From NCBI RefSeq assembly GCF_001541095.1, contig NZ_LMXH01000001.1:2109382-2173381 (forward strand): a stretch of 64,000 nucleotides of DNA. The letters run 5' to 3'. Under the pieces are notes generated by a model. The model did no database searches and had not been told where the DNA came from. It saw only the letters and a list, made by a program, of their open reading frames with translations. The translations under genes were made by a program, and so were the position numbers. Of this stretch, positions 8,991 through 17,014 are shown in pieces; the first letter of the stretch is position 1; the number at the start of each line of letters is the position of its first letter. The stretch is from Paenibacillus sp. FJAT-26967. GTDB lineage: Bacteria > Bacillota > Bacilli > Paenibacillales > NBRC-103111.

Positions 8991-9485
8991 TCAGGAATGA
9001 GATTTGCCGCGTGCCGCGGAGCTCAGATGATGAATCTGCTCTTCCAGCACCGTACTTGCTTTATCTAGAAACTGAGTAATGAACTCAAGCTCTTCATCCG
9101 TATAGGAGGAAGCCAGTTTAATCATGGCGGCGTGAAGAGGTTGGTACGTATTGCTGACCTCTTCTTTATTTTCATACAAAGGAACAATAATCACTTTGCG
9201 GCGGTCGTTTGGATCGTTTTCCCTGCGGACAAAACCGTTTTTTTCAAGCCGGTCAATTAATGTAGTAACGCTTCCTGTAGCAAGTCCCGTTAGTTTAGCC
9301 AGTTCACCGGCGGTAATAGGACCTTTCTCACGAAGGATATCTACGGATAAAAAATCATTATTGTATAAGCCTAGAGAGGAAGCTGCATTTTGCTGGTATA
9401 GGACAGTCCGGGACCCCAGGCCCCGCATGCGCAAAGTAAAATTTTCCTGAAGATCTGTTGGTTGAGCTTGCCGATCACTTGACAA
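8991..9485 (-). CDS. MarR family transcriptional regulator
   Basis: A 164-residue winged-helix regulator on the minus strand. The DNA-binding core is clear: ITAGELAKLTGLATGSVT is the helix-turn-helix, LIDRLEKNGFVRRENDPND contains the recognition wing, and DRRKVIIVPL is the family signature. The start is set by an AGGAGG-like site upstream on the minus strand (ccctcctttt on the plus strand). It is divergent from the UvrA-like gene at 9705, and the intergenic region holds a perfect 23-base palindrome fitting a MarR dimer. The likely role is repression of itself and of the UvrA-like ATPase, released by an unknown ligand. Confidence 0.9.
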   Translation of the reverse strand: MSSDRQAQPTDLQENFTLRMRGLGSRTVLYQQNAASSLGLYNNDFLSVDILREKGPITAGELAKLTGLATGSVTTLIDRLEKNGFVRRENDPNDRRKVIIVPLYENKEEVSNTYQPLHAAMIKLASSYTDEELEFITQFLDKASTVLEEQIHHLSSAARGKSHS

Positions 9486-9511
9486 GGATATCCCCTCCTT
9501 TTAAGATGTAA

Positions 9512-9548
9512 TATATCTCGATTATCGAGATATAAGATATTCGAGATA
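9512..9548. promoter_or_regulatory. Putative MarR operator in divergent promoter region
   Basis: TATATCTCGAT and ATCGAGATATA are perfect 11-base inverted arms around a single T (9512-9534). A further half-site TCGAGATA occurs at 9541-9548. MarR-type proteins typically bind palindromes of this kind (ATCTCGA...TCGAGAT). The position 27 bases upstream of the marR start and between the divergent genes supports autoregulation plus control of the UvrA-like gene. Confidence 0.65.
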
Positions 9549-9704
9549 CTAGATTTACTTACGTTTTAACAAAGTTTATTGTATCGAAATCATAACGGAA
9601 TTGCAAAGGGGCAAGAAATAAAGCTATAAACAAGCCAAGACTCAGAATGTCAGCCCTTCAACTATAAGTTTATACGTTTAAAATGAAGCAAGAGGAGGAT
9701 TTAT

Positions 9705-12200
9705 GTGAAAGAAGCTATAGTTATTAAAGGTGCGCGGGAAAACAATCTTAAGAATCTTTCTCTTACAATTCCAAAGTACAAGCTGGTTGTCCTTACAGGA
9801 CCGTCAGGCTCGGGTAAATCGACCTTAGCCATGGATACGCTTCAGCGGGAGTGCCAGAGACAGTACATGGAATCCATGGGGTTGACGTCGGATTCTATCA
9901 GCAAGCCGAAAGTCGAGTCTATTGAAGGACTGTCCCCATCTATTAGTGTCGGACAGCATGTCACCAACCGCAACCCGCGCTCGACAGTCGGGACTGTGAC
10001 AGACATTTATACGTATGTCCGTTTTATTTTTTCACGGCTGGGGGAGCGGGTATGCCCATCTTGCAGCGGAAGCATTCCGCCTTCTTTTGAGCCGGCAGGG
10101 TTATTGGCGGAGGAAGACGAGGACATGGACTCTCAGATGATAAGCTGTCCGCATTGTCATGCGCAGCTTGAGAAGCTGGGAATGCCACATTTCTCTTTTA
10201 ACAAACCGGAGGGAGCATGCGAAGAGTGCGGCGGGCTTGGGCATGTGGCAACCATCAAGGAATCGGCGGTATTCAATCAGGAGCTTAGTTTACGCGGAGG
10301 AGGAGTAGCCTCGCTGAACGGTGTCCATCGCGATATTCAGATCCGTATATTAGTGGCTGCCGGCAAACATTACGGATTCGAGATTGACCCTGATCAGCCC
10401 TTGAAAGAGTATGGCGAAATTCAGCGTGATTTGCTGTACTACGGAGTTGAGAGCGAGGCATTCAAGCGTCATTATCCGGATAAGAAACCGCCCCAAGGAA
10501 CTAAATTTGAAGGTGTTATTCCTAGCTTATGGCGGCGTTACAAGGAAAAGGAAGGTGAAGCGGGCGCGCAGGAAAAAGACGGCGGTTTTTTCCATGAACA
10601 GCTTTGTCCGGAGTGCCGCGGAGCCCGTCTGAAAAAAGAAATACGTAATATTCGGGTAGCGGATGCCACGATCTCTGATGTATCTGATTGGTCACTCCGT
10701 GACGTTTATGAGTGGACGAAAGGGCTTGAGGCAGTGATACCGGCCGAAGGACTTCATCTGCTTGAGCCGATCCTCCATGACATGCCCACCCGGCTAAAAC
10801 GGATTATGGATGTCGGTCTCGGCTACATTTCCATGAACCGGCAGACGGTAACGCTGTCCGGCGGAGAAGCGCAGAGGCTGCGGCTGGCGTCCTTGCTCGG
10901 TTCAGGACTGACCGGCGTGTTGTATGTTCTGGATGAACCAACGACAGGTCTTCATCCTCGGGACACGGTTGGCCTCATTCGGGTGCTTCAGGAGCTGCGC
11001 GATCTGGGCAATACCGTGCTCGTTATCGAGCATGATGTCGAGATGATGCGTGCTGCCGATCATATTATCGATATCGGACCCGGTGCCGGTCCATATGGGG
11101 GGAGCGTGGTAGGGGAAGGCAGCCTCGAAGATTTGATGGCGAGCGATCTTTCGGTTACGGGTGCCTATTTGAGGGAAGCAAATCTTCCATCTCCCGCACG
11201 CATCCGCAGAAAGGGAAGCGGACAGCATATTACGATCAGGGAGGCACAAGTACGTAACCTTCATATTCCCGTCGTTTCCTTTCCGCTGGGCAGTTTAGTG
11301 TCCGTAACCGGCGTTTCGGGTTCGGGCAAATCTACACTTGTGTTCGATATACTTGCGCAAGGAGGTTCCAAAGAAAAGGAGTACACCGGTTGTAAGGAAA
11401 TAACGGGCTTGGAGCATGTCGGCAACATCGTGATCTTTGATCAAACGCCTATGGGTAGAATTCAGCGCTCGAATGTCGCAACCTATACCGATGTATTTAC
11501 ACACCTCCGACAGATGTTTGCAGGCTTGCCGGAGGCCAAAGCAAGAAAACTGACATCCAAGCACTTCTCATTTAATACGCCGGGAGGCCGCTGCGAGACA
11601 TGCCAAGGTCTGGGTGTGCTGTCTGTCGATATGAATTTTCTTCCTGATCTGGAGGTGAAGTGCCACGACTGTAAAGGTAGGAGATTTACAGATGAGGTGC
11701 TGCAGGTTCAGTATCAGGGTTTCTCCATCTCTGATCTGCTGAATATGTCGATTCAGGAAAGTTTGCCGGTTCTCCAGTCGGAGAACAAAATTGCGGGCAT
11801 AATCAGAATGTTGTGTGAGGTAGGGCTTGGTTACCTGCAATGGGGGCAATCGGTCAAAACCTTATCGGGCGGCGAAGGACAGCGGATCAGGCTGGCCAAA
11901 GAACTGAGCAAACCGCCCAAGAGCCATACCCTTTATCTGCTGGATGAGCCGACGACGGGCCTGCATCCCTCTGACATCAAACAGCTGCAAGTCTTGCTCG
12001 ATAAGCTGGTCGACACGGGAAATACCGTTGTCGTAGTCGAGCATAGTCTGGAGCTGATCGAGGAATCCGACTGGGTGATCGACATCGGACCTGAAGGAGG
12101 CGCAGCGGGCGGCAAGCTTGTAGCTGAAGGTACGCCGGAGCAGGTAGCCAAAGTGCCGGCTTCTTACACAGGCATGTTCTTGAAACGTATTTTGGCCTAA
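9705..12200 (+). CDS. UvrA-like excinuclease ABC subunit A (short, resistance-type)
   Basis: A tandem ABC ATPase of 831 residues with the UvrA plan: first Walker [10 protein letters not shown], zinc cysteines CPSC...CPHC, signature [18 protein letters not shown], Walker [11 protein letters not shown]; then a second half with [15 protein letters not shown]...[20 protein letters not shown] and [12 protein letters not shown]. Housekeeping UvrA is about 940-960 residues; the shorter length fits UvrA2/DrrC-like paralogues, which lack the UvrB-binding insertion and are often linked to resistance against DNA-binding drugs. It starts at GTG behind AGAGGAGG; the ATG two bases upstream is followed at once by a stop. 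It is divergent from a MarR regulator, suggesting drug-inducible expression. Its substrate is unknown, and it ends in a strong bidirectional terminator. Confidence 0.9.
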   Translation: MKEAIVIKGARENNLKNLSLTIPKYKLVVLTGPSGSGKSTLAMDTLQRECQRQYMESMGLTSDSISKPKVESIEGLSPSISVGQHVTNRNPRSTVGTVTDIYTYVRFIFSRLGERVCPSCSGSIPPSFEPAGLLAEEDEDMDSQMISCPHCHAQLEKLGMPHFSFNKPEGACEECGGLGHVATIKESAVFNQELSLRGGGVASLNGVHRDIQIRILVAAGKHYGFEIDPDQPLKEYGEIQRDLLYYGVESEAFKRHYPDKKPPQGTKFEGVIPSLWRRYKEKEGEAGAQEKDGGFFHEQLCPECRGARLKKEIRNIRVADATISDVSDWSLRDVYEWTKGLEAVIPAEGLHLLEPILHDMPTRLKRIMDVGLGYISMNRQTVTLSGGEAQRLRLASLLGSGLTGVLYVLDEPTTGLHPRDTVGLIRVLQELRDLGNTVLVIEHDVEMMRAADHIIDIGPGAGPYGGSVVGEGSLEDLMASDLSVTGAYLREANLPSPARIRRKGSGQHITIREAQVRNLHIPVVSFPLGSLVSVTGVSGSGKSTLVFDILAQGGSKEKEYTGCKEITGLEHVGNIVIFDQTPMGRIQRSNVATYTDVFTHLRQMFAGLPEAKARKLTSKHFSFNTPGGRCETCQGLGVLSVDMNFLPDLEVKCHDCKGRRFTDEVLQVQYQGFSISDLLNMSIQESLPVLQSENKIAGIIRMLCEVGLGYLQWGQSVKTLSGGEGQRIRLAKELSKPPKSHTLYLLDEPTTGLHPSDIKQLQVLLDKLVDTGNTVVVVEHSLELIEESDWVIDIGPEGGAAGGKLVAEGTPEQVAKVPASYTGMFLKRILA

Positions 12201-12238
12201 GGGTTTTAATTGTAAGCGGAGATGTTTCTTGTTCTAAC

Positions 12239-12274
12239 AAAAGAGCCCTTGCGATCGATCGCAAGGGCTCTTTT
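12239..12274. terminator. Perfect 36-base palindrome, bidirectional terminator
   Basis: Two perfect 18-base arms meet at GATC|GATC; the GC-rich part is GAGCCCTTGCGATC and its complement, flanked by A4 on the left and T4 on the right. About 40 bases downstream of the UvrA-like stop. It can fold as a terminator on either strand. Confidence 0.75.
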
Positions 12275-12385
12275 GCATTTTATCCAAAGAACAGCCTTCA
12301 ATGTCCTCCCGACTGTCTATAGAAAAAATTATTTGCAGTATGTCGATTTTGCCGTCAGTGATTCGTCGTCTTAATAAAGGTTGAT

Positions 12386-12398
12386 TTCACCAGGTGAA
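12386..12398. promoter_or_regulatory. Short palindrome upstream of alpha/beta hydrolase, possible operator
   Basis: TTCACC-A-GGTGAA, a perfect 13-base palindrome about 100 bases before the hydrolase start. It is the only notable element in the 300-base gap after the UvrA-like gene apart from the terminator. It may be a chance palindrome. Confidence 0.25.
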
Positions 12399-12500
12399 TC
12401 CGCACATCCAAACGGCGCATTTTCACTAAAAGCTTTCCAAAAACTGTTATCCGTTTTAAGCTAGATCTAACAATCTGTCACACAACAAAGGAGACTTCAC

Positions 12501-13313
12501 ATGTATTCAATAACTTCCCAGGATGGTACGAAAATCACCTATGACAAAGTTGGTCATGGGCCGGCCCTTATACTTGTAGCGGGTGCATTCAGCTATAGAA
12601 AATTTCCCGGCCAGGTGCGGCTTGCTAATCTGTTATCGGAGCACTTCACAGTCTATAACTACGACCGCCGGGGCAGAGGCGACAGTGGAGACACTCAGCC
12701 GTATGCCGTTGCCCGTGAGATCGAAGATTTACAGGCTCTGATTGATGAAGCGGGCGGGTCAGCAAATGTGTGGGGATTGTCATCCGGGGCGGTTCTTGCC
12801 CTGGAAGCGGCAGCGAGTGGGGTAAGGATGACTAAATTAGCGCTGCATGAACCCCCATTCGTTGTCCATGCTGCCGATCATAAGCCGCCAATTGACTTTG
12901 CTAGGCATGTCAGCGAGCTTCTTGCGGATAATCGAAGGGCTGAGGCTATCCGATATTTTATGACAAAGGGCATGGGGGCGCCCTCGCTGGTTGTCAGCCT
13001 CATGCGCGTGATGCCGGGCGTATGGCCTAGACTCACGGCTGTTGCCCACACCCTGCCCTATGATGCGGCTCTGTTAGACGGATATATGGAGGGAAAGCCG
13101 CTGCCAACCGGGATTTGGAATAATGTCACAATGCCTGTCTTGGTGCTCGAAGGCACGGAAAGCCCGGCTGGACTGCGGCATGGGGCCCAGGCGCTGGCTC
13201 ATGTGCTTCCTCATGCGCGGCTGCTGAGTAAAAAGGGACTGGGCCATACGAAGAAGCTGCAGGCAGCATTAATTTCATCGGAACTTAAAACGTTCTTTCT
13301 GGGCAACCACTGA
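12501..13313 (+). CDS. Alpha/beta hydrolase
   Basis: A 270-residue alpha/beta-hydrolase fold protein. NYDRRGRGDSG precedes the nucleophile elbow GLSSG (G-x-S-x-G form), an acid is expected near LVLEGTESP, and the catalytic His is probably in KKGLGHTKK. The oxyanion region GPALILVAGAF is in place. It starts at ATG behind AAAGGAGACTT. The substrate is unknown; soluble esterases and lactonases of this type often neighbour ECF sigma/YciI gene pairs, as here. No signal peptide, so cytoplasmic. Confidence 0.85.
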   Translation: MYSITSQDGTKITYDKVGHGPALILVAGAFSYRKFPGQVRLANLLSEHFTVYNYDRRGRGDSGDTQPYAVAREIEDLQALIDEAGGSANVWGLSSGAVLALEAAASGVRMTKLALHEPPFVVHAADHKPPIDFARHVSELLADNRRAEAIRYFMTKGMGAPSLVVSLMRVMPGVWPRLTAVAHTLPYDAALLDGYMEGKPLPTGIWNNVTMPVLVLEGTESPAGLRHGAQALAHVLPHARLLSKKGLGHTKKLQAALISSELKTFFLGNH

Positions 13314-13396
13314 CTTTGCTATGTGTAACTAGTTCTAAAAGTCATTTGTTGAATAGGCAGGAAATTTTTTCTCCTACCACAGAAAATTATGAATGC

Positions 13397-13424
13397 GGTC
13401 GATTCTGGTCAATTCTTGTTCGTC
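13397..13424 (+). promoter_or_regulatory. Candidate ECF-type promoter upstream of the YciI/sigma pair
   Basis: GGTCGA (13397-13402), an 18-base gap and CGTC (13421-13424) about 80 bases before the YciI-like start resemble the TGTCGA...CGTC form reported for autoregulated ECF42-type sigma factors. This is a pattern match by eye with one mismatch; spacing and identity are uncertain. Confidence 0.3.
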
Positions 13425-13502
13425 GTAGAGATAGAAGCGGATTTACAGAAGAACGGACTCATTGCAGTATACATGCTTCGTCATATATAAGGAGGAGTCA
13501 TT

Positions 13503-13937
13503 ATGAGATTTATGATGATTGTCAAAGCAACAACGGATTCAGAGGCGGGTACTATGCCCAGCCAGGAGCTTATCGATGCCATGCAGAAGTATAATGAAGA
13601 ATTAGTAAAAGCAGGTGTGCTGTTAGCTGCGGATGGCCTGCAGCCTACCTCAAACGGTATTCGGATTGCCTACCCCGAGCCTGGGGGCAAACCAAAGGTA
13701 ACCGATGGCCCGTTCACGGAGGCCAAAGAAATAATAGCAGGATACACGTTGATCGAAGTGAAATCCAGAGAAGAAGCGGTAGAATGGGCACTCCGTATGC
13801 CGGATCCCCATGGGTTGGGACAGGGTGAAATTGAACTGAGACAAGTGTTTGAGGTCGAGGACCTAATGAATGATACCGAATCGTTGGCAAAAGAAGCAGA
13901 ACTCCGCAAACAGGTCGAGGAGCGAAAAAAAGCGTGA
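13503..13937 (+). CDS. YciI/DGPF-domain protein
   Basis: A 144-residue protein of the YciI-like family (ferredoxin-like dimeric fold). MRFMMIVKA at the start and the VTDGPFTEAKEIIAGYTLIE motif, which contains the DGPF signature, are diagnostic. It has a strong AAGGAGGAG ribosome site, and its stop overlaps the ECF sigma factor start as GTGA, so the two are translationally coupled. In Actinobacteria and Firmicutes, DGPF proteins are the standard partners of ECF42-group sigma factors; the function of the partner is not established. An acidic tail of about 25 residues extends past the core domain. Confidence 0.85.
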   Translation: MRFMMIVKATTDSEAGTMPSQELIDAMQKYNEELVKAGVLLAADGLQPTSNGIRIAYPEPGGKPKVTDGPFTEAKEIIAGYTLIEVKSREEAVEWALRMPDPHGLGQGEIELRQVFEVEDLMNDTESLAKEAELRKQVEERKKA

Positions 13938-15199
13938 CGTCTTCCCGTGCCTACCGAACTATTGATGCGATATGGAGAATGGAGTCGGCTAAGCTTATCG
14001 CGGGATTAATGCGAATGGTACGAGATGTTGGCCTGGCCGAGGACTTCGCTCAGGATGCTTTGGTAACTGCCATGCAGCGATGGCCGGAAACCGGTATTCC
14101 AGACAAACCGGGAGCGTGGCTGATGACGACAGCGAAGCGGCGTGCGCTTGATTTCATGCGCAGAGCTAAGGTTCGGGATCAGAAATACATAGAGATCGCC
14201 CACAGTATGGATTTGTATACGAAAGAAGAGATGGACCAAGCTTTGGACGGGGAGATCGGTGACGATCTCCTTCGTCTGATCTTTATGACCTGTCACCCGG
14301 TGTTATCGCAGGATGCCAGAGTTGCCCTAACGCTTCGTTTGTTATGCGGGCTTACCACGGATGAAATTGCCCGCTCTTTCCTTGCAGCCGAATCAACGAT
14401 CGCCCAGCGGATTGTCCGGGCCAAAAGAACCCTCAGCGCGGAGAAGGTCCCTTTTGAAGTGCCTGCAGGAGATGAACGGAGTGCCCGTATGTCTGCCGTA
14501 CTTGAGGTAGTTTACCTTCTGTTTAACGAAGGGTATTCCGCAACCTCAGGGGATTGCTGGATCCGGCCGCTGCTATGTCAGGAGGCGCTGAGACTGGGCC
14601 GAATACTCGCTGAGATTGCTCCTAATGAATCCGAAGTTCACGGTCTGGTTGCCTTAATGGAGATTCAATCCTCGCGGTTGAGGACGCGAGTCAATCCTGC
14701 AGGCCAACCCGTGCTTTTGATGGATCAAAACCGGGCACAGTGGGACCGGCTGCTGATACGAAGGGGTCTAGCTGCACTTGAACGCAGTCGTAAGATTGGA
14801 TGCCCGCTTGGTCCATACTCACTGCAGGCTGCAATTTCGGCTTGCCATGCCCAAGCGCCCACGTCAGCTGAGACAGACTGGATTCGGATTGCAGCTTTGT
14901 ACGAAGCCCTGTCAAGAGCAGCGCCATCACCGATAGTCGAGTTAAACCGGGCGGTTGCCATATCTATGGCGTTCGGGCCGGCATTCGGCCTGCAAATTGT
15001 CGATGCGCTTAGCGGCGAATCTTCCCTCAAAAGCTACCATCTGCTGCCGAGCGTACGTGGCGATCTTCTGGCAAAGCTGGGCCGGCTCGGTGAAGCTTGT
15101 TCTGAATTCGAACGGGCGGCTTCTATGACGCGAAATGTCCGTGAGCAGGAGCTTTTGCTGAATCGTGCAGCTGAATGCAGGAATGCAGCGGCCGAATAA
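13934..15199 (+). CDS. ECF RNA polymerase sigma factor, ECF42-like with long C-terminal extension
   Basis: A 421-residue sigma factor. Region 2 spans residues 20-85 (AEDFAQDALVTAMQRWPETG, then GAWLMTTAKRRALDFMRR), and region 4 follows at about 110-180 (LTLRLLCGLTTDEIARSFL, STIAQRIVRAKR). The remaining 230 or so residues form a helical, TPR-like extension (VVYLLFNEGYSATSGD, ELNRAVAISMAFGP, LGEACSEFERAASM) characteristic of the ECF42/SigJ-like group with DUF6596. The extension replaces an anti-sigma factor and probably controls activity. The GTG start overlaps the YciI stop. No anti-sigma gene is present. Confidence 0.88.
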   Translation: MTSSRAYRTIDAIWRMESAKLIAGLMRMVRDVGLAEDFAQDALVTAMQRWPETGIPDKPGAWLMTTAKRRALDFMRRAKVRDQKYIEIAHSMDLYTKEEMDQALDGEIGDDLLRLIFMTCHPVLSQDARVALTLRLLCGLTTDEIARSFLAAESTIAQRIVRAKRTLSAEKVPFEVPAGDERSARMSAVLEVVYLLFNEGYSATSGDCWIRPLLCQEALRLGRILAEIAPNESEVHGLVALMEIQSSRLRTRVNPAGQPVLLMDQNRAQWDRLLIRRGLAALERSRKIGCPLGPYSLQAAISACHAQAPTSAETDWIRIAALYEALSRAAPSPIVELNRAVAISMAFGPAFGLQIVDALSGESSLKSYHLLPSVRGDLLAKLGRLGEACSEFERAASMTRNVREQELLLNRAAECRNAAAE

Positions 15200-15340
15200 T
15201 TTTGGGTCCTGCGTGTCGATTACGGCGTATCCCGTTCGTCATACTAGTGGGGGAGGCTTAGAGCGGCCGCTGCCTCAAGGACAGGATGAGCATATTAATA
15301 AAAATTTAATATTATTCTATACTAAGGGAGAGTAAACAAA

Positions 15341-15682
15341 ATGAATCAGGAAGTAAACGAATTTATTGAAGCGCTAAAAGAATCTTGGCAGAGAGATCTG
15401 TCCGCTAAGCTGCGTGAGGTTGTCCACCAGGCCATACCGGATGTACAGGAACGTATTCAGTATAAAAAGCCGCATTTTTTGAAAAACGGCAAATATGCGG
15501 CTGTGATCTCGACTTCCAAAGATGCAGTCAGCTTTACGATTTTTAATGCCGCCGTACTGGAGCTTCCTGAAGATAAGTTCGATGGTCCGCCGGAGAGAAA
15601 GACTTTGAAGCTGCGCCAAGGGGATCCTTTTGACCCCGGGTATCTTGTATCATTGGTTATTCAAGCTTCAAGCTCGTTGTAA
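15341..15682 (+). CDS. DUF1801 domain protein (YdhG-like)
   Basis: A 113-residue protein matching the DUF1801 family: an N-terminal amphipathic helix (VNEFIEALKESWQRDLSAKLR), then the conserved segment ERIQYKKPHFLKNGKYAAVIS and a compact C-terminus. The fold is shared with iron-related and frataxin-like YdhG proteins, but no function is established. It begins at ATG after TAAGGGAG with a somewhat long spacing. Monocistronic, followed by a terminator. Confidence 0.75.
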   Translation: MNQEVNEFIEALKESWQRDLSAKLREVVHQAIPDVQERIQYKKPHFLKNGKYAAVISTSKDAVSFTIFNAAVLELPEDKFDGPPERKTLKLRQGDPFDPGYLVSLVIQASSSL

Positions 15683-15695
15683 TCCGTTCCAGGCA

Positions 15696-15732
15696 AGAGT
15701 AGAAGCAGGGGCCCTGCCTCTGCTCTTTTTTT
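15696..15732 (+). terminator. Terminator after DUF1801 gene
   Basis: AGAG.AGA.GCAGG pairs with CCTGC.TCT.CTCT with two mismatches, followed by eight T residues (15725-15732). It isolates the left chromosomal part from the biosynthetic operon. Confidence 0.75.
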
Positions 15733-15807
15733 GGGTTCTGTGAGAGAAAGAATACATTAGGTAATTGTTCATATAATAAACATTTACATATTAAGGGAGT
15801 GAAAATT

Positions 15808-15813
15808 ATGTAA
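15808..15813 (+). other. Start-stop mini-ORF in the leader of the biosynthetic operon
   Basis: A good ribosome site AAGGGAG (15793-15799) is followed nine bases later by ATG and immediately by TAA. Start-stop elements can hold ribosomes on an mRNA leader, but the promoter position relative to it is unknown and it could be a relic of a lost gene start. Confidence 0.25.
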
Positions 15814-15830
15814 TAAAAATTTATTGGATA

Positions 15831-15867
15831 TTGACAATAAAATACATCTATGGGAGTATAGATGTAT
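15831..15867. promoter_or_regulatory. Inverted repeat next to a TTGACA box upstream of the NRPS/PKS operon
   Basis: ATACATCTAT (15842-15851) and ATAGATGTAT (15858-15867) are perfect 10-base inverted arms with a 6-base loop. They start five bases after TTGACA (15831-15836). A -10 box at usual spacing is poor (GAGTAT at 17 bases, or TATAGA at 20 bases inside the right arm). The arrangement fits an operator overlapping a promoter, or a leader hairpin. The surrounding gap of about 280 bases is otherwise AT-rich without a gene. Confidence 0.4.
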
Positions 15868-15963
15868 AAAAAAATTACATAAATTAGTTAATTTATTTAT
15901 TTACAGGTAAACCTATGATGATTCATTATTTTACAAAATAACTGATACAAGAAAGAAGTGAGT

Positions 15964-16980
15964 ATGAATTTGGGTATCAAGGAACTGGAATTGAGCATCC
16001 CGCCTCTTGTCGGATATCAGTATCTGGCATATCCCCTTTGTACGGTACTCACACGCACGGAGGCGCTGCCATGGTTTTACAGCAATTTCATCCACCTATA
16101 TTGTCATCAGGATCTTGATGGAGAGGCGGCTTCGCGCTCTGTGCCTATGACCTTCTACGGTGAAGATTTTATCCGCTGTCCATGGCTGATCACACAAAAA
16201 CTGGAGCGCGACTTCTTGCTGGATTCACAGCCTGGAATTACCGAATTTCTGATAAATAGTATCCAATCCAAATATACGATCTCTCTTCATGTGGATGAGT
16301 TCTATATCCCTCGGAGACGAGTCTATCAACATACTCATTATGCTCACGATATTCTGGTTTACGGTTACGATGATGCGAGCAGAACATTCCTTGTTCTCGG
16401 CTACGATGAGGAGATGCAGTTCCAGAAGACCGTGGTACCGTACCATGAAATGGAGGAAGGGTTCCAAAATCTCGAATGGACGGACAATTATGAAGAACAA
16501 ATCTACCTCTATAAGTTCAATAAATCGGGAAGTTACCGGTTAGATTCGGCGTTCATTCAAGAATCACTGGAAGAATATATAGCAGGCAGTAATATTTCGT
16601 TGCGTAACCGGGGTACGGCGGGCCCGTTGGATGCGGCATTCGGTCTCAATGTTTATGATGCGCTCATTCGTAACATGCCTGTACTTGTACGTAAACGTGA
16701 TATCCGGCCCATCCACATTCTGTGGGAGCACAAGAAAATGATGGGACTGCGGATGCGTTATTTATGTGAGCAGGGACTTCTTTCACCGGATTTTGCAGAG
16801 TGTTTCCGGCCGGTAGAAGAGCAGGCATTCGGTTTGCGCCAGTTATTGATGAAGTATGCCTTAACGGGAGAGGATTACATTCTGAAGCAGGGACTCGACG
16901 AAATGACTCACATCATGGAAAGCGAAAAACGAATATTGGGAACGGTTGTGAAAGCGCTGGATCATCAGGTTGTTTCCTAG
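15964..16980 (+). CDS. Unassigned biosynthetic protein, possibly BtrH-like acyltransferase (papain/C39-like fold)
   Basis: First gene of the NRPS/PKS operon, 338 residues. It resembles proteins annotated as BtrH N-terminal-like, a family with a cysteine-peptidase-like fold; BtrH in butirosin biosynthesis moves an acyl group from an ACP to an amine. Visible support is the central block VDEFYIPRRRVYQ followed by HDILVYGYDD, with His128 as candidate catalytic base, and Cys26 (AYPLC) as candidate nucleophile. The C-terminal third is helical. The similarity is weak and from memory, so the function is an inference. ATG 15964 follows AAGAAGTGAG; a GTG six bases upstream is an alternative. The gap to the next gene is only 34 bases, so it belongs to the same operon. 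Confidence 0.5.
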   Translation: MNLGIKELELSIPPLVGYQYLAYPLCTVLTRTEALPWFYSNFIHLYCHQDLDGEAASRSVPMTFYGEDFIRCPWLITQKLERDFLLDSQPGITEFLINSIQSKYTISLHVDEFYIPRRRVYQHTHYAHDILVYGYDDASRTFLVLGYDEEMQFQKTVVPYHEMEEGFQNLEWTDNYEEQIYLYKFNKSGSYRLDSAFIQESLEEYIAGSNISLRNRGTAGPLDAAFGLNVYDALIRNMPVLVRKRDIRPIHILWEHKKMMGLRMRYLCEQGLLSPDFAECFRPVEEQAFGLRQLLMKYALTGEDYILKQGLDEMTHIMESEKRILGTVVKALDHQVVS

Positions 16981-17014
16981 TATTCGTAACTTATTCCGAT
17001 TGGAGGTTATTTCT

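Noticed and set aside
8798..9079. Open frame of 93 codons after the DinB-like gene
   Set aside because: It runs through a terminator and into the antisense strand of marR, and has no protein-like composition or ribosome site.
9705..12200. Housekeeping uvrA
   Set aside because: About 110-130 residues shorter than uvrA, no adjacent uvrB, and controlled by a divergent MarR gene.
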